A stretch of DNA of 64,000 bases, taken from assembly GCA_965662745.1 (NCBI GenBank), contig CBFIJK010000004.1, positions 1 through 64,000 on the forward strand, in the 5' to 3' direction. Positions 41,473 through 49,442 of the stretch are shown here, piece by piece. Source of the stretch: Anianibacter sp965662745. GTDB lineage: Bacteria > Pseudomonadota > Alphaproteobacteria > Rhodobacterales > Rhodobacteraceae. A program made the translations under genes and the position numbers. The notes below the pieces were generated by a model. The model was not told the DNA's origin, did no database searches, and saw nothing but the letters and a program-made list of their open reading frames with translations. Each line of letters begins with the position of its first letter. The first letter of the stretch is position 1.

Positions 41473-42593
41473 TGAACAGGACACCGAAATGGGTCGACAT
41501 CGCGCTGATCCCCGCGATCAACCTCGTGCTGGCGCTGATCGTGTCGGGGCTTGTCGTCCTTTACATCGGGGAAAACCCGCTCGAGGCGATGGCCATCATG
41601 GTCAACGGCGCGGTCGGATCGACCTATGGCTGGGGCTATACCCTTTATTACGCGACGAATTTCATCTTCACCGGCCTTGCGGTCGCCGTCGCCTTCCAGG
41701 CCAAGCTGTTCAATATCGGCGGTGAGGGTCAGGCCGCCATCGGCGGTTTGGGCGTGGCGCTCGTTTGTCTGGCGCTGCCCTGGCCGCATTGGCTGGTCGC
41801 GCTGCCCTTCGCCGTTATCGCTTCGGCCCTCTTTGGCGCCGCATGGGCGGCAATCCCCGCCTGGCTTCAGGCGACACGGGGCAGCCATATCGTCATCACG
41901 ACGATCATGTTCAACTTCATCGCCTCGGCGCTCCTCGTTTACCTGCTGGTCAATGTGCTGAAGGAACCGGGCAGCATGGCGCCGGAAACCGGCCGTTTCC
42001 CGGAAGGTGCCCGCCTGCCCTCGGCCTACGACATGGCTGGCTGGTTCGGCCTGCCCTTCTCACGATCCGCACCGCTAAACATCTCGTTCCTGGTCGCCAT
42101 CGCAGCCTGCTTTGGCGTCTGGGCGCTGATCTGGCGCACGCGTCTGGGGTATGAGATCCGCGCTCTTGGCCATTCCGAACCCGCCGCGGTTTATGCGGGT
42201 ATCTCACCCGTGCGCACGATCATGTGGGCGATGCTGATCTCCGGCGGTCTCGCCGGGATGATGGGCGTCAACGCCGTGATGGGCGAGGCAGAGCGCCTTG
42301 TGATCGACAGTGTGCAGGGCGCAGGATTCGTCGGCATCGCGGTCGCGCTCATGGGACGGTCGCACCCGGTTGGCGTGTTCCTCGCCGGGCTGCTGTTCGG
42401 CATGCTCTACCAGGGCGGCGGCGAGCTGGAATTTGAAAAGCCTGCCATCAGCCGCGAGATGATCCTTGTCATCCAGGCGCTTGTGATCCTCTTCACCGGC
42501 GCGCTCGACAACATGGTGCGCAGCCCGATCGAAGGGTTCTACAACGCCCGTGCCCGGCGAAAGCCGAAACCTGAAACGACGGCGGCGGAGTAA
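41472..42593 (+). CDS. Nucleoside ABC transporter permease 1
   Basis: 373 residues with roughly eight to ten hydrophobic helices. Family marks: an early LFNIGGEGQAAIGGLG typical of BPD_transp_2 permeases, then IPAWLQATRGSHIVITTIMFN, and later RALGHSEPAAVYAGISP-type wording (beginning RALGHSEPAAVYAG) and GFVGIAVALMGRSHPVGV. It forms the membrane channel with permease 2. Start overlaps the ATPase stop by one base. The C-terminal tail is Arg/Lys-rich and cytoplasmic. Confidence 0.93.
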   Translation: MNRTPKWVDIALIPAINLVLALIVSGLVVLYIGENPLEAMAIMVNGAVGSTYGWGYTLYYATNFIFTGLAVAVAFQAKLFNIGGEGQAAIGGLGVALVCLALPWPHWLVALPFAVIASALFGAAWAAIPAWLQATRGSHIVITTIMFNFIASALLVYLLVNVLKEPGSMAPETGRFPEGARLPSAYDMAGWFGLPFSRSAPLNISFLVAIAACFGVWALIWRTRLGYEIRALGHSEPAAVYAGISPVRTIMWAMLISGGLAGMMGVNAVMGEAERLVIDSVQGAGFVGIAVALMGRSHPVGVFLAGLLFGMLYQGGGELEFEKPAISREMILVIQALVILFTGALDNMVRSPIEGFYNARARRKPKPETTAAE

Positions 42594-42598
42594 CCGAG

Positions 42599-43564
42599 AT
42601 GGACCTGACGACGATCATCCAAATCCTTGATTCCACCCTTCGGCTGGCAACACCGCTGCTGTTCGCGGCGCTTGCGGGTCTGTTTTCCGAACGATCGGGC
42701 ATCATCGACATCGGGCTTGAGGGCAAGATCCTTGCGGCCGCGTTCTTTTCCGCATCAGTGGCGGCCTTCACCGGGTCGGTCTGGCTTGGGATGATGGGCG
42801 GCATTGCCGCATCTGTCGTGCTGGCGCTGATCCACGGCATCGCCTCGATCACCTTTTCGGGCAACCAGTTGATTTCCGGCGTGGCAATCAACTTTCTCGC
42901 GTCCGGCACCACCGTCGTGATCGGCGAGACATGGTTCGGTCTTGGCGGGCGCACACCGCAGCTTTCGGGCAATGGCCGCTTTCAGGAAATCGCGCTGCCG
43001 CTGTCGGAAACCCTGTCTGGCATCCCGATCCTCGGGCCGCTTTATGCCAACGTGATCTCGGGCCACTCGATCCTGGTCTATGTGGGCCTTCTGACCGTCG
43101 CGCTTAGCTGGTGGGTCCTGTTTCGTACCCGCTATGGCCTGCGCCTGCGCGCGGTTGGCGAAAACCCCGAGTCGGTGGACACCGCCGGAATTTCGGTCGC
43201 CCGCATGCGCTTTACCGCCGTACTGATCGCCGGTGTGCTGTGCGGTCTCGCGGGTGCCTACCTGGCCACCGGGCTTGCTGCAGGCTTCGTCAAGGAAATG
43301 AGCGCAGGGCGCGGGTTCATCGCGCTGGCTGCGCTGATCTTCGCGAAATGGCGACCTGTGCCGGTAATGTTCGCCTGCCTTCTCTTTGGCCTTCTCGAAG
43401 CGCTGGGGAACAGGTTCCAGAATATCGAGCTCTTGGGCATCAATATTCCGACCCAGTTCATGCAGGCGCTGCCTTATATCCTGACCGTGGTGATCCTTGC
43501 GGGGTTTGTCGGCAAGGCCATCCCGCCCCGCGCCGGAGGACAGCCCTATGTCAAGGAACGCTGA
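42599..43564 (+). CDS. Nucleoside ABC transporter permease 2
   Basis: 321 residues, the second permease of the pair, starting five bases after the first. BPD_transp_2 fold with GLFSERSGIIDIGLEGKIL near the N-terminus, SGNQLISGVAINFLASGTTV, LRAVGENPESVDTAGIS, and AGRGFIALAALIFAKWRPV. About nine hydrophobic helices. The stop lies inside the purine nucleoside phosphorylase gene (17-base overlap), coupling import to nucleoside cleavage. Confidence 0.93.
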   Translation: MDLTTIIQILDSTLRLATPLLFAALAGLFSERSGIIDIGLEGKILAAAFFSASVAAFTGSVWLGMMGGIAASVVLALIHGIASITFSGNQLISGVAINFLASGTTVVIGETWFGLGGRTPQLSGNGRFQEIALPLSETLSGIPILGPLYANVISGHSILVYVGLLTVALSWWVLFRTRYGLRLRAVGENPESVDTAGISVARMRFTAVLIAGVLCGLAGAYLATGLAAGFVKEMSAGRGFIALAALIFAKWRPVPVMFACLLFGLLEALGNRFQNIELLGINIPTQFMQALPYILTVVILAGFVGKAIPPRAGGQPYVKER

Positions 43565-44351
43565 CGAGCTTGCCGCTCTGATCCGCGGCCGCGCGGGCGA
43601 TGCGCCCGTGCGTGCGGGCCTCGTGCTCGGCTCTGGCCTTGGGCATCTGGCCGAGGCTGTGGACGGCACGGCCATCGCGTATGACGACTTGCCGGGATTT
43701 CCCCATGCGGGCGTGTCGGGGCACAACCCGAAGCTGGTGATCGGCGATCTCGAAGGGTGCCGCGTCGCGGTGTTCGGGGGCCGCGCGCATTATTACGAAA
43801 GCGGACGTGGCGACGCGATGCGCCTGCCACTCGAGGTGTTGACAGCGCTTGGCGCGGACACGCTGTTCCTGACGAACGCCGCCGGGTCCATGCGCCCCGA
43901 CATCCCGCCGGGCGATTTGATGCTTCTGTCGGACCATATCAACTATTCCGGCCTGAACCCCCTGATCGGAGAGGCATCGGACAAGCGCTTCGTGCCGATG
44001 AAGGATGCCTACGACCCCGATCTGCGCCGCCGGATCAAAGCGGCGGCCAGCGAAGAGGGCATCGACCTGAAGGACGGCGTGTACGCCTGGTATTCCGGCC
44101 CTTCGTTTGAGACACCCGCCGAAATCCGCATGCTGCGCACGCTGGGCGCCGATGCAGTCGGCATGTCCACAGTGCCCGAGGTGATCCTCGCGCGGTTCCT
44201 GGGCCTGCGCGTCGCGGCAGTTTCGACGATCACGAACATGGCCGCCGGTCTCAGCGACGAGGCGATCAGCCACGAACACACCAAGGCAATGGCCCCTCTG
44301 GGCGCCGCAAAGCTGGAAAAGATACTCCGCCGGACCTTGTCGACGCTCTGA
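43548..44351 (+). CDS. punA: Purine nucleoside phosphorylase (trimeric PunA/XapA type)
   Basis: 267 residues from the ATG at 43548, behind a GGAGGA site and 17 bases inside the permease gene. Trimeric PNP marks: GLVLGSGLGHLAE with the phosphate-binding loop, AVFGGRAHYYESG, LFLTNAAGSMRPD, VYAWYSGPSFETPAEIRM (phosphate and base pocket) and VSTITNMAAGLSDEA-like C-terminal segment. It splits inosine, guanosine or deoxynucleosides with phosphate to base and sugar-1-phosphate in the cytoplasm. Sits at the end of the importer operon, so it consumes what the importer brings in. Confidence 0.93.
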   Translation: MSRNADELAALIRGRAGDAPVRAGLVLGSGLGHLAEAVDGTAIAYDDLPGFPHAGVSGHNPKLVIGDLEGCRVAVFGGRAHYYESGRGDAMRLPLEVLTALGADTLFLTNAAGSMRPDIPPGDLMLLSDHINYSGLNPLIGEASDKRFVPMKDAYDPDLRRRIKAAASEEGIDLKDGVYAWYSGPSFETPAEIRMLRTLGADAVGMSTVPEVILARFLGLRVAAVSTITNMAAGLSDEAISHEHTKAMAPLGAAKLEKILRRTLSTL

Positions 44352-44376
44352 GAACTTGCCTTTTGCGGTCAGGCGT

Positions 44377-44405
44377 TTGACACCGCTTTGCGAAGACTGT
44401 CTTCT
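44377..44405 (+). promoter_or_regulatory. Possible promoter of the TauE/SafE gene
   Basis: A perfect TTGACA (44377-44382) stands 17 bases before TCTTCT (44400-44405), a poor -10, with the TauE/SafE ATG 30 bases on. The -35 is the strong part; the element could equally be chance. It would separate this pair from the upstream nucleoside operon. Confidence 0.3.
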
Positions 44406-44435
44406 AGAGACAGCCGCCGGATCAAAGCGGGGCCC

Positions 44436-45356
44436 ATGCAGCTTTATCTTCCCATCGCCGAGGTTTCGGTCAACGCGTTCCTCATCCTGGGGCTGGGCGG
44501 CATGGTGGGTATCCTGTCGGGCATGTTCGGCGTGGGCGGCGGGTTCCTTCTCACGCCTCTTCTGTTCTTCATCGGCATCCCGCCCGCCGTCGCGGTGGCC
44601 ACGCAAGCCAACACCATCGTCGCCTCCAGCGTCTCGGGCGTGATCGCGCATCTCAAACGCCGCACCGTCGACCTGCGTATGGGATGCGTTCTGTTGGCGG
44701 GCGGTCTTGTGGGATCGGCGCTTGGCGTGAACATCTTCGCCGCCATGAGATCCATCGGGCAGGTCGATCTGCTGGTCACGCTGTTTTATGTCGTTTTCCT
44801 TGGCATCATCGGCATGCTGATGCTGGTCGAAAGCCTGTCCGCGATCCGCAAGTCCCGCAATTCCGGTGGCGTTGTACGCCAACGCAAGAAGCATCTATGG
44901 GTACATAGCTGGCCGCTGAAGGTGAAATTCCGCACCTCGGGGCTGTATATCTCGGTCATCCCGCCGATCCTTGTCGGCGTTCTCGTCGGCATTCTCGCCG
45001 CGATCATGGGCGTCGGCGGCGGTTTCATCATGTTGCCCGCGATGATCTACCTTCTCGGGATGCCGACCAAGGTGGTCGTCGGAACGTCGCTGTTCCAGAT
45101 CATCTTTGTCGCCGGGTTCACCACGATCCTGCATGCGACAACGACGCAGACCGTTGATATGGCTCTGGCGATCCTTCTGCTGGTCGGCGGCGTGATCGGC
45201 GCACAGATTGGCACGCGCTGGGGCACACGGCTGAAGGCCGAACAGTTGCGCATTCTGCTGGCGCTGATGGTTCTGGGCGTCGGCATCCTCCTGGCGCTTG
45301 GCCTCGTCCTTCGGCCATCAGAGCTGTTTTCGCTTGGCGAAGCGGGGCTCGGATGA
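44436..45356 (+). CDS. TauE/SafE-family sulfite exporter
   Basis: 306 residues from the ATG at 44436 (MQLYLPIAEVSVNAFLILG); the longer frame upstream is not needed. About eight hydrophobic helices and the family glycine motifs GILSGMFGVGGGFLLTPLLF and ILAAIMGVGGGFIMLPAMIYL, one per half. Members export sulfite or other small organosulfur anions. Its stop is overlapped by the TIGR02186 gene (ATGA), a pairing commonly found, supporting a working unit. No sulfur-metabolism genes are adjacent, so the cargo is not known. Confidence 0.92.
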   Translation: MQLYLPIAEVSVNAFLILGLGGMVGILSGMFGVGGGFLLTPLLFFIGIPPAVAVATQANTIVASSVSGVIAHLKRRTVDLRMGCVLLAGGLVGSALGVNIFAAMRSIGQVDLLVTLFYVVFLGIIGMLMLVESLSAIRKSRNSGGVVRQRKKHLWVHSWPLKVKFRTSGLYISVIPPILVGVLVGILAAIMGVGGGFIMLPAMIYLLGMPTKVVVGTSLFQIIFVAGFTTILHATTTQTVDMALAILLLVGGVIGAQIGTRWGTRLKAEQLRILLALMVLGVGILLALGLVLRPSELFSLGEAGLG

Positions 45357-46108
45357 TCTGGCGCGCGCTTCTCTTTTGCCTTGCCCTGGCCGCGCCCGCG
45401 GTGGGCGAAGAGGTTGTCGCCGGCCTCAGCCAGAACCGCGTCTCGATCAACACCAATTTCGACGGCTCCGAAATCCTGATCTTCGGCGCCGTCAAGCGCG
45501 AGTCCCCGGCCCCGACGGACGGAGAGCTTGCCGTCGTACTGACCGTCGAAGGCCCCAGCGAGCCGGTGATGGTGCGCCGCAAGGAGCGTGTCTTTGGCAT
45601 CTGGGTCAATCAGGACGCGGTCGAGGTGGACCGCGCGCCCAGCTTCTACGCCGTTGCCGCGTCACGCCCGCTTAGCGACGCGCTGAACAACACCGACGAT
45701 CTGCGCCACAGGATCTCTGTCCCGCGCGCCATTCGGTCCGTCGGGGCGCCGGATACGATCAGCGACAGCGATGCTTTCACAGAGGCATTGATCCGCATTC
45801 GCCAGGCCGAAGACCAGTATCAGTTGCGCGACAGCGCCGTCCGCCTTGTCGAGGATACGCTGTTCGATGCCGTTATCGCCCTGCCCGCCAACCTGACCGA
45901 AGGCAACTACAAGGTGCGCATCTTCCTGACGCGATCCGGCTCGGTCATCGACGCGTATGAAACGGTGATCGGCGTGCGCAAGGTCGGGCTGGAACGCTGG
46001 ATCTTCAACCTCGCCCATGAACAGCCGCTGCTTTATGCGCTGTTGTCGCTCGTGCTGGCGATCGGCGCGGGCTGGGCCGCATCCGCCGCGTTCCGCTATA
46101 TTCGCTAG
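45353..46108 (+). CDS. TIGR02186-family membrane-anchored periplasmic protein
   Basis: 251 residues. Signal peptide (MIWRALLFCLALAAPAVG), a periplasmic beta-rich body with SQNRVSINTNFDGSEILIFGA, RRKERVFGIWVNQD and a late FLTRSGSVIDAYETVIGVRKVG, then a C-terminal transmembrane helix (residues about 226-248) and a short cytosolic end. This is a conserved family of unknown function found next to TauE/SafE exporters. Overlaps that gene by four bases, so it is probably an accessory subunit. Its stop overlaps the helicase stop (shared CTAG). Confidence 0.88.
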   Translation: MIWRALLFCLALAAPAVGEEVVAGLSQNRVSINTNFDGSEILIFGAVKRESPAPTDGELAVVLTVEGPSEPVMVRRKERVFGIWVNQDAVEVDRAPSFYAVAASRPLSDALNNTDDLRHRISVPRAIRSVGAPDTISDSDAFTEALIRIRQAEDQYQLRDSAVRLVEDTLFDAVIALPANLTEGNYKVRIFLTRSGSVIDAYETVIGVRKVGLERWIFNLAHEQPLLYALLSLVLAIGAGWAASAAFRYIR

Positions 46109-47637
46109 TCGTCCGTTTCGGATTCGAGCGCCAGGACCGGGCGCTCTGTCACCTTCAGATCCTCGATGCCAAGCGCCTCTGTCGGGCGCGCCAACCTGTT
46201 GCGCATGACCCAATAGAGCCGTGTCTCGGCACGGGTGATCGCGACATAGGCCAGACGTTTCCAAAGCGGCTGCCCCGCCTCGATCCGTCCCGCGCGGGAC
46301 GCTGCCCAGATGTCGGGTGCAAAGACCTGCACCTCATCCCATTGCGAGCCCTGCGCCTTGTGGATCGTCACCGCCGCGCCATGCAGGAACACCGCTCCCA
46401 TGCGCGCGGCAAAGGGCAGGAAGGGTTCTTCCTCGTCCGGAAATTCGATCTTGACGATGGAGGCTGCCGATAGGCGCGGGTCTTCCGCGCCAATTACATG
46501 GAGCCGCGAGAAGCCGGGCTTTTTCCCAAGGCCCAGATAAACCACCTGCGCGCCCTTGATGAGGCCGCGCGCCTCGAGATCGATGCGCTTCTTGCGGTGC
46601 TTGAGCGGCAGTTCGATCCCGTCGCAAATCAGCGGCTCGCCCGGCAGCAGCGCATCGGGCGGCGCGCCATAAGCGGCGCGGAACGCCTGAATCAGCCGGA
46701 TACGCGTCGCATTACGCCAGACCAGCACCGGAGAGCGCGCCATCTTCGACGCCTCGACCCGGCTTGCCATGACCACGCGATCATCCTTTTGCGACGCCTC
46801 TTGGATCATCCGTTCGAAGTCTTCGAAGCCGACTTCGGGGTCCTGCAAGGCATGGGCGAGGTCGAGGATCGGGTTATCCGCCTCTTGCCGGTGAACGCGG
46901 TCGAGCGTCAGCTGGCGCTTTTCGCCCAGCGTTTCGAAGACCATTTCGCCGGATTGCCCAACGGGCGCCAACTGCGCCGGGTCGCCAAAGAGAACCAGCG
47001 CCGGGAAAATCTCGCGCAGGTCGTCGAACTGTCGCTGATCCAGCATCGAGCTTTCGTCGACGAACCCGATATCAAGCGGATCCTCGCGCCGTTTCCAACC
47101 CTTGATGAAATCCGATCCACGGAGTCCCGCAGTCGCCAGCGCGCCGGGAACGGATGGGTTTTGCTGGTAATAGGCATAGGCCCGGTCAAGGGCGAGATCG
47201 GTCAGCCCCTCGACGGTCGGGCGATCGCCCTGCCCGGCCAGCCATTCCGCGATCTTCTCATATTCGGGGTCATAGACCGGGGTGTAGAGGATGCGGTGGA
47301 TCGTCGTGGCGGGCACGCCGCGATTGCGCAGAACACTGGCCGCCTTGTTCGTGGGGGCCAGAATGGCCAACGTCCGCCGATCCTTGCGCCGCCGTCCCTC
47401 GTAATCGCCCGAGATCACGTCGACTCCGGCTTCGCGCAGGGCGCGGTAAAGCTGGGCCAGCAACATCGTCTTGCCCGACCCTGCCTTGCCGATCACCGCC
47501 ATGACCCCGGCCTTGCCGTCGGCCATGGGCGTCAGCAGACCGTCATCAAGATTGACGCCATGCCCGCGCAGCATGTCTGTCACGCGGTCATAGGCTTCGG
47601 CCTGGTCATCGGAAAAGGTCAGTGCGGCGGGCAACAT
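46105..47637 (-). CDS. RecD-like ATP-dependent DNA helicase (UvrD_C_2 domain)
   Basis: 510 residues, superfamily 1 helicase. Walker A is GKAGSGKTM at residues 50-58; motif Ia-III include LAPTNKAASVLRNRG, GFVDESSMLDQRQFDDL (Walker B D-E) and LVLFGDPAQLAPVGQSGE; the C-terminal UvrD_C_2 part shows AAVTIHKAQGSQWDEVQVF and RLAYVAITRAETRLYWV. This is the short stand-alone RecD-like type, not the RecBCD subunit. Likely acts in 5'-3' DNA unwinding during repair. Found alone; convergent with the TIGR02186 gene. Confidence 0.9.
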   Translation of the reverse strand: MLPAALTFSDDQAEAYDRVTDMLRGHGVNLDDGLLTPMADGKAGVMAVIGKAGSGKTMLLAQLYRALREAGVDVISGDYEGRRRKDRRTLAILAPTNKAASVLRNRGVPATTIHRILYTPVYDPEYEKIAEWLAGQGDRPTVEGLTDLALDRAYAYYQQNPSVPGALATAGLRGSDFIKGWKRREDPLDIGFVDESSMLDQRQFDDLREIFPALVLFGDPAQLAPVGQSGEMVFETLGEKRQLTLDRVHRQEADNPILDLAHALQDPEVGFEDFERMIQEASQKDDRVVMASRVEASKMARSPVLVWRNATRIRLIQAFRAAYGAPPDALLPGEPLICDGIELPLKHRKKRIDLEARGLIKGAQVVYLGLGKKPGFSRLHVIGAEDPRLSAASIVKIEFPDEEEPFLPFAARMGAVFLHGAAVTIHKAQGSQWDEVQVFAPDIWAASRAGRIEAGQPLWKRLAYVAITRAETRLYWVMRNRLARPTEALGIEDLKVTERPVLALESETDD

Positions 47638-47689
47638 GGCGCCACCCTAGACGCGGCCGCGGGCGGGGGCCAGCAGGTGCCGCCCCGGT

Positions 47690-47881
47690 TCAGCCGCCCT
47701 GGCCTGCGGCATGCTCGCCCGCGGCGCGCTGCCGACTGGACGCGCGCAGAGCTGCGCCTTCGATATCCATCGCCGCGATTGCGACGGTGTCGTTCAGATG
47801 TTGCTCGAGCGATGGCATACCGTTCTCAGCCGCATAGATCTTCAGGTCTGCCAAAATTCTGAGCACCCAGTCATGCGGCAT
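47690..47881 (-). CDS. Small conserved-looking protein of unknown function (63 residues)
   Basis: A 63-residue reading frame from the ATG at 47881, chosen because GGAGG lies six bases upstream; the frame is open for a further 18 codons. Starts MPHDWVLRILADLKIYAAENG and continues with PSLEQHLNDTVAIAAMDIEG, a helix-rich pattern, then a charged tail rich in Ala/Arg/Gly. I recall similar short proteins near ccrA in Rhodobacterales but cannot name a function. It stands after the ccrA terminator, so it has its own transcript or readthrough. Confidence 0.6.
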   Translation of the reverse strand: MPHDWVLRILADLKIYAAENGMPSLEQHLNDTVAIAAMDIEGAALRASSRQRAAGEHAAGQGG

Positions 47882-47968
47882 TGCAGCCTCCTCGAAACCT
47901 GTCGGTCCGGGCCGTATCGCCCGAGCCACTTGCAATCATCCATTGCACCGGTTCTGGGCGAAAAGGCT

Positions 47969-48010
47969 TAACAAAATATTTAGCCCGGCGCGCGATAGCG
48001 CCGGGCTAAA
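47969..48010 (-). terminator. Rho-independent terminator of ccrA
   Basis: TTTAGCCCGGCGC (47979-47991) and GCGCCGGGCTAAA (47998-48010) form a perfect 13-bp stem around a six-base loop. On the minus strand it begins 26 bases after the ccrA stop and is followed by TATTTTGTT. This is the strongest hairpin in the window. Confidence 0.85.
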
Positions 48011-48035
48011 TCCTGATGCTAGGTAAGGACAAGCG

Positions 48036-49328
48036 CTATATTGTCGGCCCGGCTTCCAGCGCATCCTCAAGCGTGCGCAGCCCGGTCTTCGGCGATTGAA
48101 CAAGCACGGCCATGTTGCCCGGCTTGTGTTCATTCTTGCGCATTTTCACATGCGCCGCCGGGATCTCGGCCCAGGGAAAGACCTCGGACATGCAGGGATC
48201 AAGCCGCCGTTCGACCATAAGCTGGTTCGCAGCCGCCGCCTGTTTGAGATGCGCGAAATGCGAGCCTTGGATGCGCTTCTGGTGCATCCAGACATAGCGG
48301 GCGTCCATGGTCAGATTGTAGCCGGTGGTGCCCGCGCAGATCACGACCATGCCGCCCTTCTTGACAACGAAGGTCGAGACCGGGAACGTCGCTTCGCCTG
48401 GATGTTCGAACACCATGTCGACATTATTGCCCTTGCCGGTGATGTCCCAGATCGCCTTGCCGAATTTCCGCACCTCGCCGAACCAGGCCTTGTATTCGTC
48501 CGTATTGACGGTCGGCAACTGGCCCCAGCAATTGAAATCCTTGCGATTAAGCACGCCCTTCGCGCCCAGCGACATGACGAAATCACGCTTGTCCTCTTCC
48601 GAGATCACGCCGATCGCGTTCGCACCCGCTGTATTGATAAGCTGAATCGCGTAAGACCCAAGGCCGCCCGATGCGCCCCAGACAAGGACGTTCTGGCCCG
48701 GCTTCAGCTCATGCGGATGGTGACCAAAGAGCATGCGATACGCAGTGGCAAGCGTCAGGGTGTAGCAGGCACTTTCTTCCCAGGTCAGGTGCTTCGGGCG
48801 CGGCATCAGCTGCTGCGCCTGAACGCAGGTGAACTGCGCGAAGGATCCGTCAGGCGTCTCATAGCCCCAGATGCGTTGGCTGTCCGAGAACATCGGATCG
48901 CCACCATTGCATTCCTCGTCATCACCATTGTCCTGGTTGCAGTGGATGACGACCTCGTCGCCGACCTTCCAGCGCGTGACCTTGTCGCCGACAGCCCAGA
49001 CGATGCCCGACGCGTCGGACCCGGCGATGTGATACTCGGCCTTGTGGACATCGAAGGGTGAGATCGGAATGCCGAGACCAGCCCATACGCCATTATAATT
49101 CACGCCCGCCGCCATCACGAGGACCAGCACCTCGTGGCTGTCGGGGCGCGGCACATCGACGGTTTCGACCTGGAAGGCCTGATCCGGCTCTCCATGACGT
49201 TCGCGGCGGATCGCCCAAGCGTACATCTTTGCCGGCACATAGCCCATCGGGGGCATTTCGCCCATTTCGTAAAGGTCTTTCTCGGGCGCCTCATAAGTCG
49301 CCAGCGTGTCGGCCGTATCAAGAGCCAT
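48036..49328 (-). CDS. ccrA: Crotonyl-CoA carboxylase/reductase
   Basis: 430 residues from the ATG at 49328 (MALDTADTLATYEAPEKDLYE), the same length as the R. sphaeroides enzyme. It is a medium-chain reductase fold: YVPAKMYAWAIRRERHGEP, HIAGSDASGIVWAVGDKVT, VLVWGASGGLGSYAIQLI (NADPH loop), and FEHPGEATFPVSTFVV. It converts crotonyl-CoA, CO2 and NADPH to ethylmalonyl-CoA, the committed step of acetyl-CoA assimilation in bacteria without isocitrate lyase. The mutase gene ecm lies 1.7 kb away on the opposite strand. A hairpin terminator follows the gene. Confidence 0.97.
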   Translation of the reverse strand: MALDTADTLATYEAPEKDLYEMGEMPPMGYVPAKMYAWAIRRERHGEPDQAFQVETVDVPRPDSHEVLVLVMAAGVNYNGVWAGLGIPISPFDVHKAEYHIAGSDASGIVWAVGDKVTRWKVGDEVVIHCNQDNGDDEECNGGDPMFSDSQRIWGYETPDGSFAQFTCVQAQQLMPRPKHLTWEESACYTLTLATAYRMLFGHHPHELKPGQNVLVWGASGGLGSYAIQLINTAGANAIGVISEEDKRDFVMSLGAKGVLNRKDFNCWGQLPTVNTDEYKAWFGEVRKFGKAIWDITGKGNNVDMVFEHPGEATFPVSTFVVKKGGMVVICAGTTGYNLTMDARYVWMHQKRIQGSHFAHLKQAAAANQLMVERRLDPCMSEVFPWAEIPAAHVKMRKNEHKPGNMAVLVQSPKTGLRTLEDALEAGPTI

Positions 49329-49442
49329 GGAAGCCTCCATCCGTCGCAAATTCTTCTGCGCCGCAGAATCGGCGCTGCATCTGCACTGGTGGTAAAAGCG
49401 CCCGCGCAACTTTGCAATGCCAGACGTTACGTTTTTGTAATT

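Noticed and set aside
46498..47862. 454-codon plus-strand frame opposite the RecD-like helicase
   Set aside because: The helicase motifs on the minus strand are complete. The plus frame is explained by codon bias and has no start signal.
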